This document shows, in pieces, positions 1 to 7,800 of a stretch of 10,032 nucleotides of DNA. Position 1 is the stretch's first letter; the number at the start of each line of letters is the position of its first letter. The notes under the pieces were generated by a model, which had not been told where the DNA came from, did not search any database, and saw nothing but the letters and a program-made list of their open reading frames with translations. The DNA lies in assembly GCA_018645535.1 (NCBI GenBank), contig JABGWN010000244.1, forward strand, positions 1 through 10,032, read 5' to 3'. The DNA is from Methanobacteriota archaeon (lineage in GTDB: Archaea; Thermoplasmatota; Poseidoniia; Poseidoniales; Poseidoniaceae). The translations under genes and the position numbers were made by a program.

Positions 1-1371
1 ATTCCAGTTCTCCTTGACGGCGATGTGCCGCTTGATGAAGAATCTCATCGAAGTCTTGGCATCATTCTTTTCGTTGCACTTCTTTTTGCAATTCCTCCTG
101 AATTTCCTCTTGAACCCGTGGATCGATGGGATTCAGATTTAGAATACACAATTGAAGATGCAGAATCTGCTGAATTGATTGATGATTTCTGGAACTCGAC
201 TCAAACCATTATTCTCTCAAATCCGTCAATGCAGGCAAATACTTACAAAGTATCTATCGCTTCTATTTCTGGTTCAGATTGGCTCTCTAAACTGTCGTGT
301 GAATCGACGAATTGTGAAGGGGTTCTCGATTCAGATGATTCCCTCTCTATCACTATAGATTTCAGTCATCTGAATTCATCGATAATGCCAACATATCTCG
401 TCTATGAACTTGAACTTGTTCTTGGAGATGAACAATTTTTGGAATCGTTCACCCTTTATCCTAACCTAAATTCATCAGTTGGCTCTGAATGGAGTTACCT
501 TCGTACTGAATCGAGTGTGCTAACCTGCCTTCCAGTTTATGTTCTTGAAGATATGACTGCATCTGCTTCACTGCCTAATCTGGATGACCAATGGGCGTCA
601 TATCTCTGGTTTGATGGAGAAGCAGGCCTAGTAACAGAAGCCGACTGGCAATCTGAATCGATATGTTTGGAGAGTAATGATCAATCACTAACAGACTCTC
701 TCACAACTGAATTATCTGTTGTTGAATTCGATGGTAATCAGTTTCATGTTGGTTTCGACAAGTCATGGCCACATGTCGTCTCTGCTTCTGACGAAGGCTG
801 GTTGATTGATAGTGAACTTGGCTGGGGTGCTCCGTTTGCAAATGATTCAGGTTTGCTCTACAGAGAAAATAGTACCACGTGTACTGGTAATGAATTCCTA
901 AGCACACCACGACATTCAAACGCAACCAATTGGACTTGGGACTTGAGTATTTGGCCGAGTCAAAAGATACCTACAATCGATGAGAACGAATCTGTCCACA
1001 TCACATTCCCAAATGGCCATTATTATCATTGCAATCTTGAAACATTAGAGCAGACGAGGTTTGAGATTCAACATGGGCCTGATATCGTTCTCATGTTCGA
1101 TGACCAAATCCTGAGGCTTTGGGATGCTCCATTGGATATTATGGGTGACAATGTTGAGTTTTCTCTCTACAACACTAATAATGAGTCCGTTCTTCTTCGC
1201 CATGAAACAAATGGAGATGCTCAATGGGATCTCTCATCCTTACCAAGCGCTTTACCTCAAGGTTGGACCCACTTCGATGTGCTTGTTCCAAGTAGTGGAC
1301 GTTCCACAGTCCAACTCATTCACCAAGATGGAGCAATAATGCTTCACTTTGGTGGCTACTTGGAGGGTTAG
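1..1371 (+). CDS. Membrane-anchored or secreted protein of unknown function (5' end outside window)
   Basis: I do not recognise this family. The frame is open from the first base to a TAG at 1369-1371. The first possible start is a GTG at 25 with no Shine-Dalgarno sequence before it, and the next in-frame ATG lies about 68 codons further on, so the gene probably begins left of the window. From the GTG, residues about 10-25 form one hydrophobic segment (SLGIILFVALLFAI), read as a signal anchor or the last helix of a longer membrane part. The remaining ~420 residues are acidic and polar, with no further membrane span. They contain six cysteines and about nine N-x-S/T sequons, which fits an exported, possibly disulfide-bonded and N-glycosylated domain outside the membrane. 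The serine/threonine- and tryptophan-rich composition suggests beta structure, but no catalytic motif is seen. It ends 1 nt before panE, so the two are probably co-transcribed, though no functional link is evident. Confidence 0.72.
   Translation: MPVLLDGDVPLDEESHRSLGIILFVALLFAIPPEFPLEPVDRWDSDLEYTIEDAESAELIDDFWNSTQTIILSNPSMQANTYKVSIASISGSDWLSKLSCESTNCEGVLDSDDSLSITIDFSHLNSSIMPTYLVYELELVLGDEQFLESFTLYPNLNSSVGSEWSYLRTESSVLTCLPVYVLEDMTASASLPNLDDQWASYLWFDGEAGLVTEADWQSESICLESNDQSLTDSLTTELSVVEFDGNQFHVGFDKSWPHVVSASDEGWLIDSELGWGAPFANDSGLLYRENSTTCTGNEFLSTPRHSNATNWTWDLSIWPSQKIPTIDENESVHITFPNGHYYHCNLETLEQTRFEIQHGPDIVLMFDDQILRLWDAPLDIMGDNVEFSLYNTNNESVLLRHETNGDAQWDLSSLPSALPQGWTHFDVLVPSSGRSTVQLIHQDGAIMLHFGGYLEG
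1362..1366 (+). promoter_or_regulatory. Shine-Dalgarno sequence of panE
   Basis: GGAGG lies 6 nt before the ATG at 1373, inside the last codons of the upstream gene. It decides the panE start: a TTG at 1349 in the same frame would add eight residues (MVATWRVS) ahead of the conserved N-terminal beta strand and has no such site. Confidence 0.75.
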
Positions 1372-1372
1372 T

Positions 1373-2299
1373 ATGCGAATTGGAATCATTGGAGCTGGTT
1401 CAATCGGTTCCCTTGTTGCAGGTTGCCTTGCTTCAACAGAGAGCGATCTTATCCTCTATGGGAGAGGGCTCCATGCTGCTGAATTGATGGTTAATGGATT
1501 GACGCTTTCAGGAATTAAAGACGATGAAATCAATGGGGATCGCTGGGAGGTAATTCCTTCTGAGCATCCCCTTCCTTCCACAGTTCACTCTTCCTGCGAA
1601 GTTGTCATTTTCACGGGAAAACCATCGACAGACATGGAGTTTCTGGAGGTCGGGAGGCATCTTTTGAAACCAGATGGAATTGCATTTTCACTTTCGAATG
1701 GAATGGGATTTGAAGAAAAGATGGTTCATGAATTTGGCGCAAACCGTGTCCTTTCTGCAACGACAACTCATGGGGCTTACAGGCCAACACCTGGCCATGT
1801 TGAATGGGCTGGTAAGGGAGAACTCATGCTTGGATCATTTATGCATCCATATTCTTTTGAAGATTTCCAACAACTTCTCTCCATTCTGAATAAATCAGGA
1901 CTTGCTCCACGTTGGGTCGATGATGGTAGAGTAGCATTATGGAATAAAATGCTTCTAAACATTGCAATTAATCCCGTTGCAGCAGTAATTGGGAAAGAAA
2001 ATTCTGCACTTCTTGAACCGATTACATTCGATTCCGTCGTCGCTCTTATGCTTGAAGGGGTAAAGATTGCACGGATGGAAGGAATACAACTAGAGAACGA
2101 TGAACATCTTGTAAATCGTCTACGAGAAGTGTTGGTTCAGACCGGTTCAAATTATTGCTCAATGTTGCAAGATGTTCGGGCGGGAAGGCCAACTGAAATT
2201 GAAATTCTAAATGCTGAAATTTGTAGGAGGGGGGAGCGATTAGGTGTTCCTACACCTCTGAACCAACTCATAACCTCACTCATTCGTCAATTGAGATGA
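1373..2299 (+). CDS. panE: 2-dehydropantoate 2-reductase (ketopantoate reductase)
   Basis: This enzyme reduces 2-dehydropantoate to (R)-pantoate with NADPH, a cytoplasmic step toward pantothenate and coenzyme A. The 308-residue length is normal for the family. What I see: an N-terminal Rossmann strand and nucleotide loop GAGSIG (residues 7-12); SNGMG with Asn109, equivalent to the substrate-contacting Asn of the E. coli enzyme; WNKMLLN with the expected catalytic Lys192; and the C-terminal helical-domain signature SMLQDVRAGRPTEIE, giving Ser263, Asp267 and acidic residues Glu275/Glu277 at the catalytic acid position. The ATG at 1373 is chosen because GGAGG sits 6 nt upstream and translation then opens directly on the Rossmann strand. 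The gene follows the upstream exported-protein gene by 1 nt, and its last 20 bp overlap the 3' end of nadB on the other strand. Some COG1893 members act on other 2-keto acids, but the intact signature favours ketopantoate. Confidence 0.92.
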   Translation: MRIGIIGAGSIGSLVAGCLASTESDLILYGRGLHAAELMVNGLTLSGIKDDEINGDRWEVIPSEHPLPSTVHSSCEVVIFTGKPSTDMEFLEVGRHLLKPDGIAFSLSNGMGFEEKMVHEFGANRVLSATTTHGAYRPTPGHVEWAGKGELMLGSFMHPYSFEDFQQLLSILNKSGLAPRWVDDGRVALWNKMLLNIAINPVAAVIGKENSALLEPITFDSVVALMLEGVKIARMEGIQLENDEHLVNRLREVLVQTGSNYCSMLQDVRAGRPTEIEILNAEICRRGERLGVPTPLNQLITSLIRQLR

Positions 2300-3884
2300 T
2301 GTCTTTGTTGTAATGGAGGCCTCTGTTTTCAGTTCGTTCATTTGCATCTTCGGCTACAAGTCTTCCAACCAGAATCATATTACGAAGTTCCACAATTTCA
2401 CGAGTGGGAATACTTGCTTTCCAGATAGCATTAATCTCTTGCTCTAAGAGACTTAGACGACGAATAGCTCGTTGTAAGCGTGAATATTTCCTCGAAATAC
2501 CGACCTCAAATCGCATCGTCTGATTTAGTGTTGTACGATCATGAGCGATGGGCCCATGTTCCGATAAGGTATCAAGTCCATCCGATCTCCACTCTGGGAG
2601 TGGTTGAGGATTTGATTGAGGCTGGTTTTGTATGAGATATTCAGAGGTTTGGTGAGCAAAAACAACTGCTTCCAACAAACTGTTTGAGGCTAACCTGTTT
2701 GCTCCGTGCATACCAGTACACGCCACTTCTCCGATGGCGAAGAGCCCAGGGATGGTGTGATTATTTGAGGCAAGTAATGCTCTTCCGTGAATGTCAACTT
2801 TCAGTCCGCCAACCATGTAGTGTGCTGCTGGACCAACTGGTAACGGGTCTTTTCCAAGCGTCAATCCATAGGTCTCGAGACGTTCTGCTATCATTGGAAA
2901 TCTCAGTTTTAATCTCTCGCTGTCAAGGTGTTGAGTCACAAGCCAAACATGTGACTTTCCCGTCTCCGCAAGTCTTTGGTCGATTGCTCTAGCCACGATA
3001 TCTCTGGTCGCCATCGATCCTTCTTTTGAGGCTGTAAGTGTGAAAGAGAGTTCAGCAGGATCTTTTGCTTTGTTTTTACACCATTCAGCATATCCTTCAT
3101 GGTCAAGAAGAACTGCTCCTTCACCACGAAGGGCCTCGGTAATCAAAAATGGACGCTCACCTTGCATCATAAGCGCTGTAGGATGAAATTGAACATATGC
3201 CATATTTTGAATGCAAGCACCCGTTCTATAGGCCATAGCAACACCATCTCCAGTGGCAACTGATGGATTTGTTGTCTTGTCCCATAATTGTCCTGCACCA
3301 CCTGTCGCAAGGAGGACAGCATCACCTGCAATCGTCTCGACATTTCCCGAATCTTGGTCTAATGCCCAGACTCCGCATATTCCTTTTTCAGGAGATTTAT
3401 GCGTTCTCTGAATGAGGTCAATAGCCAATGTATTCGGTTTCATAGAAATATTTGGATGATGTTGTGCAGCTTCGTTTAAAGCTCGCTCAATTTCTCTCCC
3501 AGTAGCATCTTTTGCGTGGAGAATACGTCGAGAGGAGTGGCCTCCTTCTTTGGCTAATTGGAATTCTCCTAGTGGGGTTTTCTCAAACTTGACGCCGATT
3601 TCCAATAGATCTTGAATTCGTCCACCTGCCTCTTCTACAACCATCTGGACAACTGATTTGTCGCACATACCATCGCCAGCACGCAGAGTATCTGCGACAT
3701 GGCCATCGATTTCTGTGACATTTGTTTTGTCAAGAATCGCTGCAATTCCTCCTTGCGCCCAATTCGTCGATGAATCCTTTGGACGTTGTTTTGTCAGTAC
3801 GGTAACCATCTGTCCAGCATTCGCCAACCGTAGTGCGGAAAATAGGCCAGCTATTCCGGTACCGATGATGAGCACTCTTGGCAT
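2280..3884 (-). CDS. nadB: L-aspartate oxidase, de novo NAD synthesis
   Basis: This FAD enzyme oxidises L-aspartate to iminoaspartate, which quinolinate synthase (NadA) condenses with dihydroxyacetone phosphate on the way to NAD. At 534 residues it matches the usual length (about 540). Domains in order: FAD-binding GTGIAG (8-13); the SSTNWAQGGIAA flavin-contact loop (38-49); EGGHSSRRILHAKDATG (113-129); an ATGGAG dinucleotide-binding strand (194-199); QFHPTAL with His234; TEALRGEGA (249-257), covering the active-site Thr/Glu; Arg294 in ATRDIVARA; AHYMVGG with His355; FAIGEVACTGMHGANRLASNSL (382-403), the FAD pyrophosphate loop. A C-terminal helical domain follows. All catalytic positions known from the E. 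coli enzyme appear kept. The motif set separates it from succinate/fumarate reductase flavoproteins, the nearest alternative. The ATG start has AGGA 7 nt upstream. nadA and nadC are not in the window. It is the only minus-strand gene, convergent with panE and divergent from the gene at 3970. Confidence 0.95.
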   Translation of the reverse strand: MPRVLIIGTGIAGLFSALRLANAGQMVTVLTKQRPKDSSTNWAQGGIAAILDKTNVTEIDGHVADTLRAGDGMCDKSVVQMVVEEAGGRIQDLLEIGVKFEKTPLGEFQLAKEGGHSSRRILHAKDATGREIERALNEAAQHHPNISMKPNTLAIDLIQRTHKSPEKGICGVWALDQDSGNVETIAGDAVLLATGGAGQLWDKTTNPSVATGDGVAMAYRTGACIQNMAYVQFHPTALMMQGERPFLITEALRGEGAVLLDHEGYAEWCKNKAKDPAELSFTLTASKEGSMATRDIVARAIDQRLAETGKSHVWLVTQHLDSERLKLRFPMIAERLETYGLTLGKDPLPVGPAAHYMVGGLKVDIHGRALLASNNHTIPGLFAIGEVACTGMHGANRLASNSLLEAVVFAHQTSEYLIQNQPQSNPQPLPEWRSDGLDTLSEHGPIAHDRTTLNQTMRFEVGISRKYSRLQRAIRRLSLLEQEINAIWKASIPTREIVELRNMILVGRLVAEDANERTENRGLHYNKDIISIDE

Positions 3885-3969
3885 CGTCTGTTCCTAGTAG
3901 TCGTGGTTTTTGACAACATCGGTTTGTTCCTGCGATACCCCTATTTGTCCCCGTCTCTAGGCTCGGTTT
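3885..3969. other. Divergent intergenic region between nadB and the membrane-protein gene
   Basis: This 85-bp gap must carry the start signals of nadB (leftward) and of the membrane-protein gene (rightward). I see no convincing TATA box for either direction; ACAAATAGG on the minus strand (near 3941-3949) is a weak candidate. The clearest structure is the repeat of the nadB initiation motif, with copies at 3882-3895 and 3917-3931. The rightward gene has no good Shine-Dalgarno sequence, which would be consistent with a leaderless or nearly leaderless transcript. Confidence 0.4.
3892..3895 (-). promoter_or_regulatory. Shine-Dalgarno sequence of nadB
   Basis: On the minus strand AGGA precedes the nadB ATG (3884-3882) by 7 nt. 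A near copy of this whole initiation region (AGGAACA...GATG) lies 36 bp further upstream at 3917-3931. Confidence 0.5.
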
Positions 3970-4728
3970 ATGTTGCGTAAGTTGATTGGCCTGACTGGCT
4001 TGTTAACTCTCGTTTTTGTTATTGCCAATGTTCACTTTGGGGCTATGGCGCCGTATGTGGTCGATGGCGCACCAAATTCCAGACTTGATGTTCTTCGATT
4101 AGCCGACCCAGGGTGTACGATTCCAGAAATGGAAAAGGAAATTTCCGAGACCGGTAATGCGTTCTGTCTTTCTGAATCAGGTACTTGGGGTACAGCGGAT
4201 ATAATGCTCCTATGTTGGGGCCTGTTGATTGTAACAGCAGGGCGATTTAGAATGCCTGCAAATCCTAAACTGGCCCGAAGAATACGTCGAGTGATGATGA
4301 TTTCAGGGTCGATGCTCTTTGGTTTGGCAATTTTAGATCGATTTGAATTATTGCCGACAGGAGCAAACTCCGCCTCTCTCTCGGATTTGATCCCATTACC
4401 GCTCTCGCCTTGGCTTGTCCAGATTATCATGGCTGTTGTCGGGGCTCTGCTCCTAAGAGGTCCAAAGTATCACGTTTCTGAGTTTGAAGAGAACTATCGT
4501 TCCCTCGAGTCCGAACGGGAGAAGGAATTGAGAATGCAACAAGTGTTTAACGAAAAAGCACGTTCTATGGCAGCATCCAAAGAAGGCATTGCAAAGAGAA
4601 GTCGATTGTTAGATAGGGATGCAAGCCTTGTTCCATTCAGGACACGAACCTCTCCAAGAGTACGTGCAACCTGCCCATATTGCAAAGGTGGCGGTTGTAA
4701 AGAGTGCAGAATGGCAGGTGTCGTCTGA
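3970..4728 (+). CDS. Four-helix membrane protein with C-terminal zinc-knuckle-like motif, unknown function
   Basis: I do not recognise this 252-residue protein. It has four hydrophobic segments: about 4-23 (preceded by Arg/Lys, so probably N-terminus inside), 76-92, 108-122 and 146-163. The loop between helices 1 and 2 (about 24-75) would face outward and holds Cys49 and Cys66, possibly a disulfide. The 2-3 loop is strongly basic (RRIRR, 103-107), fitting a cytoplasmic side. After helix 4 comes a charged, helix-forming stretch (about 170-215), then a basic linker, then CPYCKGGGCKEC (235-246), a CxxC-x4-CxxC arrangement able to bind one metal ion and resembling half of a DnaJ-type zinc module. 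This tail would be cytoplasmic. The start is the ATG at 3970; upstream there is only a weak AGG. It lies 125 bp before smc in the same direction, with a likely promoter between, so operon membership is doubtful. Confidence 0.8.
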   Translation: MLRKLIGLTGLLTLVFVIANVHFGAMAPYVVDGAPNSRLDVLRLADPGCTIPEMEKEISETGNAFCLSESGTWGTADIMLLCWGLLIVTAGRFRMPANPKLARRIRRVMMISGSMLFGLAILDRFELLPTGANSASLSDLIPLPLSPWLVQIIMAVVGALLLRGPKYHVSEFEENYRSLESEREKELRMQQVFNEKARSMAASKEGIAKRSRLLDRDASLVPFRTRTSPRVRATCPYCKGGGCKECRMAGVV

Positions 4729-4740
4729 GATACGGCACCA

Positions 4741-4745
4741 TTTTT
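4741..4745 (+). terminator. Possible T-rich terminator after the membrane-protein gene
   Basis: A run of five T residues starts 12 nt after the stop codon. Archaeal transcription often ends at oligo-T tracts without a hairpin. The run is short and no stem precedes it, so this is a weak call. Confidence 0.2.
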
Positions 4746-4788
4746 ACTGCAGTCAAACGCATGCCATAGACGTATAATCAACCTATTG

Positions 4789-4795
4789 TTTAAAT
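4789..4795 (+). promoter_or_regulatory. TATA-like box of the smc-scpA-scpB operon
   Basis: TTTAAAT resembles the archaeal TATA box. Transcription would then begin about 25 nt downstream of its centre, near 4816-4820, leaving a leader of about 35 nt before the smc ATG. A second A/T-rich element, TATAAT at 4773-4778, is an alternative. Neither has a clear upstream BRE. Confidence 0.4.
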
Positions 4796-4802
4796 CCCCT
4801 CG

Positions 4803-4817
4803 GCGAACGGTGTTCGC
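4803..4817 (+). promoter_or_regulatory. Perfect inverted repeat between TATA box and smc start, possible operator
   Basis: GCGAAC-GGT-GTTCGC is a perfect 6-bp inverted repeat with a 3-nt centre. It lies 7 bp downstream of TTTAAAT and ends where transcription would be expected to begin. That position suits a repressor site that blocks polymerase; if transcribed, it could also form a small hairpin at the 5' end of the mRNA. Confidence 0.4.
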
Positions 4818-4842
4818 GTTAAGGTCAGTGAAATATCTGGCA

Positions 4843-4847
4843 GAGGG
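4843..4847 (+). promoter_or_regulatory. Shine-Dalgarno sequence of smc
   Basis: GAGGG sits 6 nt before the smc ATG at 4854 and supports that start, which places the conserved N-terminal FKSF strand at residues 11-14. Confidence 0.6.
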
Positions 4848-4853
4848 ATTGGG

Positions 4854-7800
4854 ATGTTTCTAAAAGCACTTGAAATGGAGAACTTCAAATCGTTTCGTGG
4901 AGAGGTAGTCATACCTCTTGATCGTGGCTTTTCTGCGATTACTGGTCCTAATGGATCTGGCAAGTCTAATTGTGGAGATGGTATTCAATTTGTATTGGGG
5001 CCTAAATCCACACGTACCATCCGTGCTCAAAACACAAAGCAATTGATGTTCAATGGGGCTGAAGGATACAAACCTGCTCGCAATTGTACAGTAACATTGG
5101 TGTTTGGAAATCCTGTTCTCTCAAGCGGAAGACGCAGACTTCCAATTGAAAACGATGAAGTTCGAATGACACGATCAATTCGGTTGACAGCTTCTGATAA
5201 CGTGGTTTCCTCATACTTGCTCGATGGAGAAGAAAGTTCTCAGAAATCGTTTCACCGTTTACTCAATGCAGCAAATGCGCGTCCTGATGGTTACAACATT
5301 GTACTTCAAGGCGACGTGACCGGCTTGGCTCGAATGACTCCGATTGAACGTCGTAGAGTTCTCGATGGAGTTGCTGGCGTAACATCTTATGATGATGAAA
5401 TCCGTAAGGCTAAGAAACAACAGGAAAATGTGGATTCCTACCTTGAACGAATTGGTATGCTTCAAGAGGAGCAACAAGTCCGTCTCAAGGAACTCTCAGA
5501 AGAGCGAAAAATCGCTGTTAAGGCTCAGTCTATTACGGATGAACTCACTCTTTCCCGTTCTCAACGGTTTCAAGCCATGTATGCAAGTTTACAATTTGAG
5601 CTTCAACACCAAATCCAAGAACAACTGAGGTATGTAGAGGAAGCCTCTGCCTTGGAAGAGGAAGTCAAACAAGGAAGTAAAACACTTGTTAAATTGGATG
5701 ACCGAATTGGAGAAATTCAAAAACAAATCGATGATCTACTCGGTGGAGATGGGAATGCCCTTTCTCAAGCGATTCACAGTTTACGAGTTCAGGTTGACAG
5801 AGATAAAGATCGTATTGAAGATGCCAAACAAGCAGACATTGATGATAATGAAGAACTCGAAATATCCCTTGAACGCTACAATGAGGCTGCAAATGCACTT
5901 GAATTATTACTTACAGAAGTTGAAACGAGTAAGACTCAACTCGAAGAATGCGAGCGAATGTTGGCTGAAGCACAATCTGAGGAAGATCAAGTTCGTTCAC
6001 TTCTTGAAGGTTCAGGTAAGACCAATGCTGAACTCAACAGAGCCCTAGGGGATGCTATTGGTGCACTTGAAGAAGCCAAAAAAGACGTCGCTTCAGCACA
6101 ATCAGAAGTTGATAGGACTGCAGCTAAAGTCGAACTCATCGCCTCTTCCATTGGAAAAGAAGAAGAAAAGTTCGAAGAATCACGGCTTGAACTGGAAGAA
6201 AAAGAGGCAGAATTCAAAGCGATTAGCGGCTCTGGCAAGAAGGTTGATCGTTCTTCTTTGACACAAGGTATCATCGATTCAGAGAATGCAGAATCCAGGC
6301 TACTTGAGGAAAACGCAGCAATTGAGCGGAGAATGACCGAAACAGAGCGACAACTCCGCTCCGCTAGAGCAGAACTTGAATCGAAATCAAATTCGAAAGG
6401 AATGGCTGGAGGGGCAGCTGCTGTGCTAGGAGCGCGAGATCGTGGCGAATTGCGAGGTGTTATCGGCACCATTGCAGAATTATGTGGTCCAATCAACAGT
6501 GAGCATGAAACCGCTCTCGCAACTGCATTTGGAGGGGCTATGACCTCGGTTGTGGTTGATTCAGACCAGGTTGCTGCTGAATCTATTCGCTGGCTTGCTC
6601 AGCGAAAAGCTGGTAGGGCAACGTTCCTTCCACTCAATAAATTAACGGCAAACCGAGCCGGTGGAAAGGCAATGATGGTTGCCAGAAAGCCAGGAGTTAT
6701 CGGATTTGCATACGAACTTCTCGAATACGATCCACGAATAGATGCTGCAATCAAATTCGCTCTCCGAAATACTCTCATTGTGGACAGTATGGAAATCGCC
6801 CGGCAAAACATGGGCGGAGTCCGACTTGTAACAATGAGAGGCGACATTACCGAAGCTGGTGGCGCTATGGTTGGAGGTTCACGTGCACGTATGTCCGTTG
6901 GATTTGGTGGAGGAATTGCAGGTGCAAAAGAAGTCGAGCGCCTCTCCTCAGAGATTGAACGTCTTCGTCTCATGTCTGATACTGTATCTGCAGCCCTGTT
7001 GGATGTACGGGCTGAACAAAAATCACTGCGAAACCAAATCAATGAACTTGCAAACGAAGAGGGGACGCTAAAGCGAGAGACACTTCGAGCAGAACTTTCA
7101 ACATTCAGGAAAACTCATGCAACCTTAATTGGCGAAGTGCGACAATTGAAAGATCAACTGGAAACTCTTGAAGCGCTTGGTGGTGTTCAACTCGAGGCAC
7201 TGGATACTGCTGAATGCAGTGTTGCTGATGCTGAGATCGTCCGTAAGAATGCCCACAATGCGCTTGAGGACGCAAGCCCTCAACACTTGAAAGACAGGTT
7301 ACATGAATCAACCGTGAAGCGGACTAAGGCAGAAGGAATTCGTTCAAATGCAGAAGTTACACTGAAAGGGGCTTCTGAACGTAGAGAATTACTTACAAAC
7401 AGTGCTACTACAGAGAATAAACGTATTTCACAACTCAAAGAAGGCCTGTCAACCAGAGCTGAATCGGTTGTAGGATTGAAAGAATCGATTCGAACTAATG
7501 GAGAGGTTCTTGCTGAGAAGGAAGCAGAACGTGCTCAATATCTTGAGGAGAATAAGGGGCTTGAAGATGAGCGATTGGAATTGGTTGAAGAGCGTGTGGG
7601 GCTTAATTCCTCTCTGACTCAAAAAGCCAATCAAGCCCGTAGTCACCGTAATCTCTCTTCGGAATTTGAACGTACTATTCAACAAAAACAACAGGAACTC
7701 CATGGCGTAGAAATGGACATGGGGGCGACTGGAATTGAGCCTGCAGAGGAAGGAACAGTGCTTGACAGTGTTGCAGACATCGACCGTAGAATTCGTCGAC

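Noticed and set aside
25..27. GTG as the start of the first gene
   Set aside because: The frame is open to the window edge, and no Shine-Dalgarno sequence precedes the GTG, so a start outside the window is at least as likely.
4032..4430. 132-codon minus-strand open frame opposite the membrane-protein gene
   Set aside because: The plus-strand frame has coherent membrane helices and a cysteine knuckle; the antisense frame shows no structure and no ribosome site was identified.
4773..4778. TATAAT as a bacterial -10 box
   Set aside because: No matching -35 element is visible at the right distance, and the genes look archaeal; TTTAAAT closer to smc fits better.
4803..4817. Inverted repeat as a factor-independent terminator
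   Set aside because: The stem is only 6 bp, no T-run follows it, and it lies downstream of the TATA-like box, so a promoter role fits better.
5987..6496. 169-codon minus-strand open frame inside smc
   Set aside because: It is antisense to a fully conserved SMC coiled coil and hinge, is Ser/Ala/Arg-rich as expected from the complement of Glu/Lys/Leu codons, and has no family motif.
6599..7042. 147-codon minus-strand open frame inside smc
   Set aside because: It is a complement shadow of the hinge and second coil, with low-complexity Arg/Ser/Ala composition and no recognisable domain.
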